A DNA stretch of 64,000 nucleotides, from positions 3,286,001 to 3,350,000 of the forward strand of contig NW_020825706.1 of the NCBI RefSeq assembly GCF_003286085.1, given 5' to 3'. Made by a program: the position numbers and the translations under genes. Source of the stretch: Drosophila persimilis. Its lineage: Eukaryota > Arthropoda > Insecta > Diptera > Drosophilidae. Position 1 is the first letter of the stretch, and every line of letters begins with the position of its first letter. The notes beneath the pieces are model-generated. The model worked only from the letters and a program-made list of their open reading frames with translations, made no database searches and was not told the DNA's origin. Positions 11,111-23,790 of the stretch are shown here, one piece after another.

Positions 11111-13079
11111 ATTTGTGCAATAAAAATCCAAAATCAAAAAATGTTTATTCTAAAAATGATATCTTCTACGATCCCTGCTAAAAACCACAAGTCAGGTCCT
11201 TTTTTCTGTTCATAGAAGACCAATCAGAGCTTTAAATTGTATTAAAATTATAAGATAAATTCTTAAGTGAATTTCAAAGGAGTTCAGAAATCTTCTGAGT
11301 CTTGGGAAATCTCTTCAAATTACCCTTGCGAGTGCATTTGTAATCAAAAGTCGAATTTCGATAATCCGACCCAACTTGGAAATGAAGTTTTCAGCTTAAA
11401 GTTCTTTACCGAAAAACTAAAACTTTTGAAATGCTCTTAAAAAAAAGGAAACGTTGCAAAAGGATGAGGTAGTCCTCTCCCTATGGATAGGGCGGCTAGG
11501 ATACGCTGCGTTTAACACAAATGAATATGAATGCGGGCATAACCACGGGAGACAAGAGCCAAGCGCCAAGCGCCAAGCGCCAAGAGACGGGCATGAGCGA
11601 GAGACCGTAGATGTGCCATCAGGCAAGCCGGGAGAAACGGGCTGGGGGGAAGGGGGGTGGGAAAGTGCTAAATAAAATTTAATGTAGTGCGAAACGTTTA
11701 TGAGCTGCAACCGCAGCTGAGAGGGGGATAGAGAGAGAGAGCGAGCGTGTTGAAGGGGGATTCCAGGGAGGTACCCTATGGGTGCTCCTATTACGAGGGA
11801 GCGAGAGCCAACCAGTCAGGCGGAGCGTTAAATAAACAAGTGGCAAAGTGCGCAAAAAGTTGACTGGGCGTATCAGGCAGCCCCCATCACCACCCAATGT
11901 CCCCCCTAAACGAATCCCAGCCAAATAGCTCCTTCGTTTTTCCATCAGCATTTTCATTTGGCAATTGAAAAAGTTGCAAAAAAAAATCCGTACTGTACTT
12001 TATGGGGCATTCTGGCGGTGATACTTTTTAGTGACGGTGTGTTTTGCCATTCACACACGGGTTCCCAATTTTAGTTTTCTTTTAAACTAAATAATCTTTG
12101 AGCTTTAAACCCATTTTTACTTATTTCTGCATCGTTCCTGCTTGAAAAATGGTGATTTTAGGGCTTGTGATTCAACGTTTACATGCGAATGGCTAGCCAC
12201 AAAAATACTCTTGAGTTATACATTGAATAAACCTGAATTCTTGTGATTCAACGACTGATACCTCATGTAACGAAACTATACCCCCATCGAGCACATTTGG
12301 AAACTCCAATAAACGGCTTGCCTCGTCAGTTTCGGGGCCTACAGCACGCACATCAAATGAACATTACGCATACGCCATGGATGGCCCCGCATGTCATGCC
12401 TGTGGACAACAAAGGCCTCTCTGCCCTGTCTGTCATTTAAGTCAATTGCCAGAAGTCAACAAACCCTCCGCCCCCCATACATACATGTGTATATCTCTCC
12501 CTCTCGCTTCCTATAGATATGGTCAACAACAACTCTTGCAATTGCGTGCAAATTACCGAATTAGCCCCAGCCCCAGCGTTCACCTCAACGCGCTTTCCCT
12601 TGCTGTCGATGTTTTCCTTTCAATTAAAGCGAGCCCCAAATGGCATGGGAGGTGCCACCAATAAAAGCGTTGAATGACAACAACGTGGCTATAGAAAATT
12701 AACTTGACCAGCAGCGGAAAACAGGAGCGGCAGGAGGGGCGGCAGCAGGACCAGCAGCTTTCCGTCTGCTGTTCAGGCCCTCATCATCTTGTTTTTTTTT
12801 TTTTTGTTTTTGTTTTTTTTGCGTCACGTAGTTTGATGCCAGCTGTTTTATTGCCAAAAAAACACAGAACACATTACGGGATATTCTGGCAATTTGGTAG
12901 GTGCAAAATATTGCTCTTTAAATTGAAATTCAATTGACATTAAAGTTTATTTATAAGAAAAACTGCAAAGAGTTTAAGAAAACAAATAGAATGAAGAGAA
13001 AATTCAATTGAAGTGCAGTACAAACAGAAAGAACCTCAAACTTTAACAAAAGTGTTTCTTAATTTGGCGTCAAATAAAA
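11111..13079. other. Non-coding DNA
   Basis: No gene seen. Contains the tandem 7-mer GCCAAGC at about 11559-11583, a minus-strand relative of the 51-bp repeat near 11985-12025, and a T-rich tract at 12791-12820. Confidence 0.5.
11985..12025 (-). repeat. Dispersed minus-strand relative of the 51-bp repeat
   Basis: Read on the minus strand, this segment has GCCAGAAT, GCCCCATAAAGTA and then a T-run followed by GCAA, in the same order as GCCAGAATAG, GCCCCATAAAGTAT and T6GCAG at 7531-7570. Single copy here. Confidence 0.5.
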
Positions 13080-13690
13080 TAAAAAAATATTTATGATATA
13101 ATATCTAAAAAAAAATTAATAATAATAGCATAATAATTTTAATAATAATAAATAAATAATAAACAAATAATATAAAATAGCTAATAGTAATAACAATATA
13201 AAATAACTAATAAAAATGCAAAAAAATAAATAATATTTACATAAAAAAAAATACAAATAAATTTTACAAAATATGTAACAAAAAATAAAGATAAATGCGC
13301 TTTTAATGAAAAAAGGGACAATAGTAATAAAATATATAATACTTTTAATAATAAAAATAAAAAATAAATAATACTTACAAAAAAATAAGATACAAATAAA
13401 TTATACAAAAATATGTACCAATAAATAAAGAATAATGTGTTTTTAATAAACAAAAAAAAAATATATAATTTTTAAAAGTAATAATAATAATATTAACACA
13501 AAATGAATAATAATTACAAAATAGAGATAAAAATAAATTTTAAGAAATATGTACGAATAAAAAAAGATAAATGAGTTTTTAATAAACAAAGCAACAGAAT
13601 AATAAAAAATAATACAAAAATATAGCTAATAATAATGATAATAATATTAATACAAAAAAAAAATTCTTACAGAAATACTTTATAAAGAAG
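13080..13690. repeat. AT island, ~138-bp tandem array
   Basis: ATATGTAACAAAAAATAAAG (13271), ATATGTACCAATAAATAAAG (13411) and ATATGTACGAATAAAAAAAG (13547) are spaced 140 and 136 bases apart. Each is followed by ATAAATG/ATAATGTG and CTTTTAAT/GTTTTTAATAAACAAA and preceded by ATACAAATAAATT-like text. Clear tandem organisation of at least three units. Confidence 0.8.
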
Positions 13691-15219
13691 TTCTCTAAAA
13701 ATCCAACAAGAATAATCAACTTACTGCCCAAAGAACCCAAGAGCCATCATATAATGTTTCTTCAGATCGAAAAAATACAACTTTATAATAAAGAATGAAG
13801 AAGAATAAAGAATGTTATAATCTAATAAAGAATCATATTCTTTTAATATTTGTCTAGTTTTGTCCCAAAAAAAAACCAAACTAAAGCAAACCCAAAATAG
13901 ACTTTTTTATACGAACACTGTAACCACATCAGCCAGCACTTTCTTTCTTTCACAGAAAACTCCTTTCACCAGTCATCATCATCATCAGCATCAGCAGAGC
14001 AGAAAGAGCAACACGCGTGCGTGGCAGCACACGTAGGAGGTCCTGGAAGCCGAACAAACAGACGTTGATGCTTCTATTAAAATTGTCTGGCACGTTTCGA
14101 AGTCAAAATGTCATTAAGAGGATTTCTTTGCTGCTTTCCTTCCTTCCCTTTCTTTTTTTTTTTTGGCATTAAGTTGTCCAGTATTTGGGAAAAATCAATT
14201 TTAATAAATAATACAGCCATGTGGCAGCCACATGCGGGGCTGTGCGGCAGTTGCATATGACTGCCTTGGCCCAGCGTTGTTGCTCTTTTCCACCTTTCGT
14301 CACGAAGTTCTTGCCACCTTTCCCCCCCCCCCCCCCCCCCTTTTTTGGTGGCAAAGTTCGAGGAATTGCCAAAAAGTTTTTCTCGCTCGCTTTTCCAGCG
14401 GGTTTTTCCGATGGCGCATTTTTAAATGGTCACGTTTTTCAGTTTAAGCGCCACACGGCGTGGCATGGCCGTGGCACCCGAAAAATACATCAAAGCCAGG
14501 GCGCGAAAAGTGTAAACAGGCGCGTGTTGCAAAGACGGTGGCAGGGGGCCTCTGCCACAAAGTTGCAAGGCGGCATGAAGCAAAAAAAAAATGCCGTGCA
14601 GCAGCAGTCGCTTGACGAGAGCGAAAAACTTGGCAAAAGTTTTGTAAACTTTTTAAACGCGCATTACACGGGGGCTGAAGCGACTTAGGGAATGCGCCAA
14701 GAAGATTGGATCCGAACGATGATTGGGGGCATGGGGCAAGGGACACGGGGCATGGGGCATGTCTGAGGGGCAACTGTTGAGAAATTGTAGCTGAAACGTA
14801 AGCGTAAACGAAATACGACGATGCTTTGGTATGTTTGATGCATGGAGACAGGGGCACCCTTTTTCGATTAAGCCAACAATAAACATTCGATTTTGATTGG
14901 ATCTCCCGGTACGTAGGAGTGTCACTGTGTGAGCAGGTCCTTTTGCCACCAACAAACGAGGTTTCTGGTAATTGAAGTTGACAGAGAAATGCGTTAAATC
15001 TGTCTCTTTCTTCCTCCCTCTCTCTGGAGGCAACATTTTGTTGTCAATATAAAGTGAAAATGTAGGAAGTTGTAGAAAGAAACGAAAATATTTATATGGA
15101 ATAGACTATCTACGGATCCTTGCTCCCAGCTCCTGAGAATGCCTGAGTATCCAACAACAATATACACGTCGTGTGCATGACAAGGTGCATTGCTGCTCGC
15201 CGATAGGGTTTTTTTCATA
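13691..15219. other. Non-coding DNA
   Basis: No gene seen. Includes an ATC/AGC trinucleotide patch (13975-14000) and a C19 run at 14322-14340. Long open frames at 14221-14857 on both strands span the homopolymer and are not conserved-looking. Confidence 0.5.
14322..14340. repeat. Poly-C tract (C19)
   Basis: Uninterrupted C run followed by T6; the minus strand is a G run with quadruplex potential. Confidence 0.9.
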
Positions 15220-15605
15220 AATTATTACTATTTTATTTTTATTATTTTTTTTTATAATTTTTCATTTATTTAATCTTTTTTTTGTTATTTTTATTTTGGT
15301 AGTATTTTAATTTTCGTACTATTTTTATTTTTGTATATTAAACGAAATATTTAATTTTAGTACATTTTTTATTTACTTGTATATTTTTGTTGAGTGTTTT
15401 TATATATATTTTTAATATTTTAGTGTATTTTCACATATATACTTATAAACTAAATTTGATTTATTTCATAAAAAAAATATATATTTTTTCATTTTTTTAA
15501 TAATTGTTTTTACATTTTTAATATTTTTTTTTTTACTTTGTTTAATATATATATTTTTAATCATTTTTTTATTCAAAAAAATATGATTTATGTTTATATA
15601 TCTTG
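15220..15605. repeat. AT island, T-rich
   Basis: TTTTTATTT/TATATTTTTAAT word mixture without a period I could fix by eye. Followed 50 bases later by CAGTGTGGCTTAGC. Confidence 0.6.
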
Positions 15606-16869
15606 ACAGGTCTACATACATATAAGGTATTTTTGTATATACTGGATCCTCCTCCAGTGTGGCTTAGCTATAAACAGACTAAAAGCCTTCTAGTTGTAAA
15701 CCTTTTTCTGGGCTCTACTGGAAAAAATTATAATACAAAATAATATTCCTAACACAGAATCCCAATCAACGATCGTATCTAGTGGACTCTCAAAAATCAA
15801 GGCATGTGGCTCTACCTCTCCCAGCGTGGCTTAGCTTAGCTTTAACCCATTTATAAACACTCGAACTGTTCTTCTTCCGCCTAAAAACTCACCGCGCCAT
15901 CAAAGCCTGACACATTCTGAACCAGATATAATAGCGTGTCATCTCTTTAATCTAACAAGCAGCATGCCCCCGTTCCCTCCATCGCTCGCAAAGTTGTGGC
16001 CAACCTGTCACCTCGTCTAACAATTTCCGCACCTAACACCCAGCACCCAGCACCCAAGGCCACGGCCCGGCAAAAGGGGTGGATTAAAAAGGGAAGAAAA
16101 AACACACTGAAACAAAAATGGGCCGTCATTTTGTTGCAACCACTTAAATGGCAACTGTAATTAGCATCATGGCCGCCTCATGGCAGCTGCTATTAAATAG
16201 TCCACACTCAAAAACGCGGAGCAGGGCAGAGGCTGAAGCTGCGACCGCTGTGGCGTATACGCAATGCCAGGACCAGCACCAGGACCAGGGCGCAGCGCCT
16301 CTTCTCTCGTGTTGTCGTAAACTCTGCTAAACTGTTTGCCACTTTGTCGCGCAAAATGCTAAACTTTCTCGACGTCGACAGGCGGCCAGACCCCTCACGA
16401 ACCAACGACGGCGATGAACCCCCAGAAACAAGTTGGCAGCCAGGAATATGATGGAGGAAAGGGCCACACAGCAGTGCTAGAAAGAGAGGGAGAGAGGGAG
16501 CGAGGGAGCGCCACAGCAGTGCTAGAAAGAGAGGGAGAGAGAGAGGGAGAGAGGGAGCGCCACAGCAGTGCTAGAAAGAGAGCCGACAGTTGGGTTTTTG
16601 AGGCGTAGACCGAAACCCAAGAGGAGTGGAGAGCCATCATCAAAAGGCTTAAGCAGCATCCCAGTCGCAGTCGCACCCAAAAAAAGAAAAACGAAAAAAA
16701 CTTTACAAAATAATTTTGCATAAATTTTGGGTTGAAAATTTGCTTTTGGCTTTGCTGATTTTTCGGCTATACCCTTTGTCAGAGAGGGTATACGGATGTT
16801 GAGTAGATTTTGGTAATGAAATATAGTCCTTTCTATGGAAACTAGAAGCCAAGATTTAAGAAAATTAAG
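15606..16869. other. Non-coding DNA with two motif copies
   Basis: CAGTGTGGCTTAGC at 15655-15668 and CAGCGTGGCTTAGC at 15822-15835. A GA-rich 45/49-base tandem repeat lies at 16469-16580. No gene seen. Confidence 0.5.
16469..16580. repeat. 45-49-bp GA-rich tandem repeat
   Basis: CAGCAGTGCTAGAAAGAGAG starts at 16469, 16514 and 16563; the spacer is GGGAGAGAGGGAGCG-type sequence whose length variation explains the 45/49 difference. Confidence 0.85.
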
Positions 16870-17345
16870 AGCTTAGATTGAAAAATACTTAATTGATATA
16901 TTTCATTTTTTTTTATTTATATTTTATGTATTTTTAATTATTTATTAATATTTATTTATATATTTTTTATTTGTTTTTATTTTTCATTTATATATATTTA
17001 TATTTTTTAAATTTGAGACATATGTCTATATGAATTTTTATTTTATATATTTTGTATTAATATATTTTTGATTTATATATTTTTAATAAAATTATTTTTT
17101 AATTTTTTATTAATATAATTTTTATTTGTATTTATATGTTCTTCTTTTTATAAATTTATTATATTTATTTTTTATTTATATATTTTTTACCTATAAATTT
17201 ATTTTTTATATATTTTGTACTTATATATTTTTTATTTATAAATTTTTATTAATATAATTTTTATTACATTTTTGATGTTTATATTTTTTTATTTATATAT
17301 TTTTTGTTTTTTTTTTATATTTTATTTATTTTTTACGATTTTATT
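16870..17345. repeat. AT island, TTTATATATTTTTTA repeat
   Basis: Near-continuous variants of ATTTATATATTTTTTATTTATA over about 470 bases. Confidence 0.7.
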
Positions 17346-18799
17346 AAAGAGACCTGAAGCTCTATAAATTGTTTAAAATAAACAATTTGTTTAGGAAAAA
17401 TCACTACAAAATTCCAAAAGCTGTATAAATCATAAAAATTCAATTAATCCTGCAACACTATTTCGTATATTAGAATGTCCTTTCTTTATTTTGTTCCTTC
17501 TTTATTTTTTAGGTTCTTTATTAGTTATTTTCTTTATTTTTCTCCCTTAACTTTCACAGAAAAAACCCCAATTCTATTTCCATACCAAAAATCTCTCCCA
17601 AAAGGGTACCAAATGCTGCGCTACCCTACGCATACCTTCTTCTCCTGTTCGTTGCTGCTCCTGCCAGACCATGGCCGCGATCTGACCTGCCCAGGCTCTG
17701 GCTCTGGCTCTCCGTGTCCTGTTCTGCTGTGTCGTGGTCCCTGCCTGGTGCCTTTCCCTGTAGCCCATCCAAAACTCTGCGTTGTCGGCAGCTGCGGCTT
17801 ATTTACAAGTTGCCGTCATATTTTGCATGCCCCGAGACAAAGTTCGACCCTCGTACTCCCTTTGCTGCTACCTCCGCCCCTTTGGATGCCTTTCCTTACC
17901 CCTTCAGTGCCGCCCCTGGGTTCCACCAATTTCTGTCTGTTGTCGACAGCCATTTTCACGCTTCAACAAATCACAAGCTGCTTAGTTTCATAATTAGAAG
18001 CGTCACATTTTCGGAGGAGACACAGCATTTAAACTCGTTGTGCATTATGCCATGCCCCAAAAGGCACAGACGACACGAAAAGCAGCAGCAGTTGAAAGTG
18101 GAAAGTCCCTCCTGCAGCTGCTACAATGAATGCATCATCAGAATCACAACAGAGGTGTAGTCTTTAAGGAAAGGACACTCTAGATAATATAAGAGCTTAA
18201 GGAAGGGTTTCAAAGGCATAAGTTTAGAAGGACTTCCTGTACTTTTTTGAGTCCCAAAAGATCAGGGACTCTGCCAAGACCTTTTTAATTGAAGAATTAT
18301 ATACGAAAACCCCTCACATACTCACTCTAAAACAGCGGTTAGCCCCCCTAAATATAATAGCACCCCAATCCACGCCCCTGCCCACATAACAGTAACAGTC
18401 AATGTCACGCACAGATCACCTCTCACCACAAGCCATCAACAAAACCCAACCAAAATCAGCAAACCCAAAAAAACTCCCGACCATTCTTCCTGCCTCAAGC
18501 CACAGACTGTGTGGCAACGACTGCTGGCTGGCTGCTGGCTCCATCGCTGGCTTGTCATTATTTTAATAAAGTTATTTACCTGAAAGCTAGGGAGAGGTGG
18601 ATGGGTGGGGGGCCAACAACATTTGTTTGCCAGCCCAAAAGTAAAGCATGAAATTAGGCGCAATTGTAAGAGAGTTGCCAACACAGTTGCCCCATAAACA
18701 CAACGAACGGCAATGCCACAGAGAGGCGGAGAGGGATGAACAAACACAAGCAGTGACAAGCGGCAGAGGAGACTTTTTTTGGGGGGCTTCGAAGGTAAA
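17346..18799. other. Non-coding DNA
   Basis: GC-balanced stretch with open frames (17475-17993, 17714-18160). These lack domain signatures and contain repeated CTGGCTCTGG-type simple sequence; not called as genes. Confidence 0.45.
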
Positions 18800-19330
18800 G
18801 ATACCCTAAAATATAGATTTTGGTTTTAGCGAAATTATGAAGACAGAAAAATGGAAAATACTAAAATAAACAATAAACAACAAAAATTAAATAATTTAAT
18901 AAAAAGATGTAAAAAAAAAACAAAATATATACAAAAATAAAATTTAAAAAAAATGGAATATATAAAAAAACTAAATTATGTAAAAAACTAATACGTACAA
19001 AATAAAAATATATTAAAAATAAAATATATATATAAAATAAAAAAAAATACTTTAAAAATAATTTAAGGTACAAAATAAAATATATCAATAAAATGTCTAA
19101 CAAATACAATACAATTTGCATAATACAAACATTAATTATTAGTTAATAAATCATTTAGTAAGCTTAAATTGCAAATTTTATTAATTTTTTGTATAAAATA
19201 AATTATCCCGAATACATATATATTTTTTTTTTTAAATACCTATAGGGGTATTTAACGGGTATAAACCCTAAACCTAGTGTACTATAAAAGATTAAAAAAA
19301 ATAAAATAAAATACAATAAACAAAAAAAAA
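18800..19330. repeat. AT island, A-rich
   Basis: AAAATAAAATATAT and AAAAACTAA words. It ends near an ATACCTATAGGGGTAT palindrome-like patch at 19236-19251. Confidence 0.6.
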
Positions 19331-21339
19331 TTTGGAAAGGGAAGGATTTTTCACTAAATTATGTTTGCAAAAACAAATTCTCAATCATTTCTGTGCTTTG
19401 TCTATTGTTAACTTCTTTCGGTCTTTTAAACCCCTAAAAGAGGTTATGCAGCAGCGCTTATCGGTTGGTTGTCTGCGTATCTGCTCCTTTCCTATCCGCT
19501 TTGCCACAAGCACCCTCTCTTTCGAGGGTAACCAATAACAAACTTGGTCCTTGCCAAGGGAGTTGTGCGGGTGCGATGGTGGGGGGGGGCGGTACCCTAC
19601 CTAGGACATACAGAGGTTGTAGCCCGAACAACTTTTGCCTTATTTATGTTGATTTTCTAGCCAGAGAATTCACTTGCTTGGACTTGGACTTTCGGGTTCG
19701 GGAAATGGCAAAACATAAATTAAAAGAGTTTTTCCATGACAAGAAACCCCTTGGAAAATTATGATACTTATTATTTTGGAGGGAAAAGTTTTCATTACTT
19801 CTCGGCTGCGTCTCGAGTGGAGCACACAGGTGCCAGCACAAAAGGCGACAAAAGTTGGGCAACCAATTTTTTCGGTTTCTTTTTTCTTTTTGGCAATTGG
19901 CTAAAACGTAGATTTTGGTCCGCCGTTGGATCGGTCGGTCGGTCGGTCGGTCGGTCGGTCGGTCGGTCGGTCGGTGCATATAAATTGCAAGAGGACTTGG
20001 CCCAGTTTTTGTGACGGGGTTTATGGTCGGTCCCTCTGATAGCCAGGTTCCAGGACTTATCCCCAAAACATACATTTGCATGTCAGGACACACATCTAAT
20101 CACAAACGGATAATGTCATGAAATGCATTCTCCCTTGTCCTCCTTTTATTTTTTGGACTTGCAAATCTTAAAGGAAAATTAGCTTTTTGGCTTTAAAAAG
20201 GCTTAAGGCGTTTGTGTGTTTTTTTCTCTTTTTTGGCAACGCCAAGCGAAAATCCTTTTTGGCTGTCAGCACGCCACTTGGCAAACAAGGAGCCACAACT
20301 AGACAAGATCCAGAGAGCCAAGGAGCAAGAGGACCAAGAGGACCTTCAGTCAGTAGTAAGTAAAAGTGCTTCTAGGGGCTGACTGGCAGAGGAATGGCTG
20401 TGTGGCTGTGTGGCTGGTGTGAATCCCAGCATCCTAAGTCAGCATAATGCGCTAACAAACACTTTACTGGCGAGGACACGACTCTGGGGCGCAAGGATGG
20501 ATGCCGAAAATGGTGTGGGGCCATGTCACACAGTTGAAGGCGAATAAGGGACTTTTGTGGATTCTCTCGCTGAGTGAGATATCAAGTTAAATGACCATAA
20601 AAAAGACACACGAAAGTATGGCCACGATTTAGATAATTTTCAAAATGTTTTTGCAGTAATCTTCAAAGTCGGTTTATTATGGAAAATCAAATAAATAAGT
20701 TGTAAATCCATGGCTGATAAAAGTATGCCAATAAGTCCATTTAAGAGGAGAGGCTGCTGAGTCGTTCCCCAGAATCCATAAACAATTAACAAAGTTTCGG
20801 TCCCTAGAATCCAACAAGAAAATATAAATACCATTGCCGAATTTTCTTCCACCCAAAAAACATTTTCAGGAATTTTTGCCTAATTTTTCTTTTTCTTGGC
20901 CTCCTGCCAAAGATGGTCGCGGCTTTTAGCCAGTATATGGCTCTCTGTCTGTGTGCTAGCTGATTTGTGAAATTGCCATCCGTTTAGCCTCTGTAATTGG
21001 GTCAATTCTATTTTACGAATTTTATTTAAACATTTGCCAAAATGTACAAAACCGCCAGGCGTACACAATTATTTTGCCAAGAATTTCCATCACTGTGGCA
21101 AGGACTTCAATAAGGCTTAAGGGAGAGACAGAGAGACAAATCTTTGAAAAGTTTATGTTGCCTGGCGGCTATTGGTAGTCGAAAATAAACGTGAACCTGC
21201 CACCAGACGCTGCCTGTGGATGCAAAATACTTTGGAGATCTATCAGGCGTGTTTCCAGCTGCAATTTCGCACGAAATTTGATTGGAAATTAAAGAGATTT
21301 TGAGGGAAAGTAGAACTTTACCACAAAAAAAAAATATCC
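19331..21339. other. Non-coding DNA
   Basis: No gene seen. Holds a (TCGG)n microsatellite at 19931-19975 and a G9 run at 19581-19589. Confidence 0.5.
19931..19975. repeat. (TCGG)n microsatellite
   Basis: About eleven perfect TCGG units. GC-rich tetranucleotide arrays are unusual beside the AT-biased repeats of the rest of the window. Confidence 0.92.
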
Positions 21340-21830
21340 ATTCGGTAGAACGTAAAGAAAAACTATTATTTTTATTTAAAGGAGACCTTTAGAGACCATT
21401 TTTTTTCAAAAATATCTAAAAAAAAAAATTAATGATAAAATTAACCTTAGCCAATTTAATAGATAATTATTTCATTTAGTGGATAAATGTAATGATTTCT
21501 CTTTGACAATTTTTATTGAATTATAATATATAATTATCATTATTTTGAGATTTATTATTATTATTATTTTAATATTTATTCTTATTATTTTTTTAATATT
21601 TTTTATTATTATTATTTTAACATTTATTATTATTATAAGTTTAATGTATATATTTTTTATTTTAATTTTTATTATTAAATATTTTTATTTATTAATCATA
21701 AATAAATTGTATTATTTTTATTATTTTAATATTAATAATTAACCAATTTTGTATTAATTTATGAATATTTTTGTATTATTAAATTGAGAAATAACTCTTA
21801 TTATTAATTTTTTCAATCTAAATTTTCAAC
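21340..21830. repeat. AT island, (ATT)n-like
   Basis: TTATTATTATTATTTTAATATTT words dominate 21540-21740. Open frames of isoleucine/phenylalanine here are artefacts. Confidence 0.65.
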
Positions 21831-22685
21831 AAAAACCCAATTCCAGAACGGCTTACAGCCCTTACATCCTGTCTGGGTCTGTAGGCAAAGTTTTCATTGC
21901 CATTGACACTCGATGACTGAGAGGCAGAAATCCATGGCCAAACTATTGAGATGAAGTTGCCCCAAGAGGCAAGTTTCTTGTGGCACGTTGAGATGCTACT
22001 GTTTGCTGATTAGTTTCGAGGCTTTTGGCTATTTGAGTTTGGCATTTATTGATAGTTGCCGACAGACGACACGAGACGAGAGAGTCGAGAGACATAATGA
22101 TTGGATAATTGATGATTGGCATCTGGGCATTGGTTTCTCAATCATTGAATTAAATAGATGCCAAATGATTGATAAAGACAACTCTTTCGGGGACACCCAA
22201 ATATTTGACAATTGTGAATGTGGGAAATTTAAATTTAAAACAAAAATATGTAAGTTTAAACCAGTACTTACAGAGGACAGGTTCAGAAATCCCACGAAAA
22301 TTGGTGGAAGAGAGTTTAAAATAATAATTGTTCGGAGCAGAACCCAGCCGATTAGCTGCTTGCCAAACAGCACCTAATTCTTGGCCCTCAGCCGCTTATT
22401 TTGTTTGTTACTTATGTCTATGTCACTCATTTGATTGTTAAAGCTTTGCGCGTGCTTGCCCTGCTAAACGCTCTCTGCCAGCTCGCTCTTCGCTATCTCC
22501 GCTTTGCGTCTGCCTACCGACGTCGGCCGAGCGAAGCTGCGCTTAGCGATCGGAGCGGTAATGTAAAGGGCAGGCAAGCCACACTTGCAATTTGGATGTC
22601 ACGCATTAAAGAACATATCGTAATTTTATTTCTGCGCCGAGTTTTATTTAATTCGAAATAATTAGTCGGCCGATTGGGGATAAAA
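21831..22685. other. Non-coding DNA with a GC-rich block
   Basis: 22440-22590 is GC-rich with imperfect inverted repeats (see findings). Open frames at 21988-22377 overlap on both strands and carry no recognised domain. Confidence 0.4.
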
Positions 22686-23439
22686 AACATTATCTCCACA
22701 ATAATAATAATAAATAATAAAAAAAAATGTATAATTGATTGCTAATTTTATTATAAAATATATTTAAAATTAAAATTAAATTAATTATGAGCTACGACAT
22801 AAACTCTTCAAATATATCGAAGCTCCGCTTTAAATACATTTTTGTACGCTAAACATTTCTTTATTTGCCATTCTTTATTTTTAAAGAAAATTTAGATTAG
22901 ATTTTTGCCAACAAACAAATCTCACGCTTGACTACCTGCAATGAATGGCCAGTACAAAAAATTGTTGCCAGTGAACAAAATTCTAGTTATGTGGTTGAAA
23001 CACAAATGAAAAATGCACAATTCCAAAAGGTCCAAACTAAAAACAAAAAACACACACACACACACACAAATGAATGCTTTAAAAATGTATAACTCAATGA
23101 ACACGGGAAAATGCAAAAACAAAACAAGAAAGAAAAATATTCAGTCAAAAATCGTTTGTTAGTTTTTCCTCTTTTTTAACATTTGAATGTTAAGTCGTTG
23201 GCACACAGAAAAAAAAACAACAAAAACATGCAGAGGCGGAGGCGGAAAAGGAAAATGTGTTCAAGTGAAATAAATTACTTTATGTGCTGCCAAAACACAA
23301 CAGAGAGAGAAAAAAAGAAAAACAAGAGGGAGAAAGAGAGGTGGGGAGTCGACACAAGGGATACCCAGTATTTTTGAAAAGGAAAGGGATTTCCGAGGGG
23401 ATGGATGTAAGAAATGTATCTACCAGGGATCAAAGTAAT
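22686..23439. other. Non-coding DNA
   Basis: AT-rich at 22700-22800, then mixed sequence with (CA)n at 23050-23067. No gene seen. Confidence 0.5.
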
Positions 23440-23790
23440 TATTATTTTTATTTTTATAATCAAGATTAAAAATAAAAATTTATATTATTTTTATTCAAAT
23501 TAAAAACTAAGTTTTTTATTTATTATTTATTTTGTATTATTATTTTTTGATTTATTATTATTTTTATTTAGTATTACTATTATTTATTATTTATATTATT
23601 TTTTATTTTTTAATTAATTAATAATAACAATAATAAATCATTTTTATGATTAAATTGATTATATATATTATTATTATTTAATTAATTATTAATAATAATA
23701 AATGTTTTATTAATTCTTAATTATTTATTTTTTATTTTATTTTATTAAAATAAAAAAAATCCTATTATTAATTTGTATTATAATTTAAAA
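23440..23790. repeat. AT island, TTATTATTTATTTT
   Basis: ATT-rich simple sequence, followed at once by a pyrimidine tract and CAGTGTGGGTTAGC (23803-23816). Confidence 0.65.

Noticed and set aside
14221-14688. 155-codon frame
   Set aside because: Crosses a C19 homopolymer giving a polyproline run; no domain, and opposite-strand frames are equally long.
17475-17993. 172-codon frame
   Set aside because: Hydrophobic low-complexity start from T-rich DNA, then simple CTGGCTCTGG sequence; no ortholog-like features.
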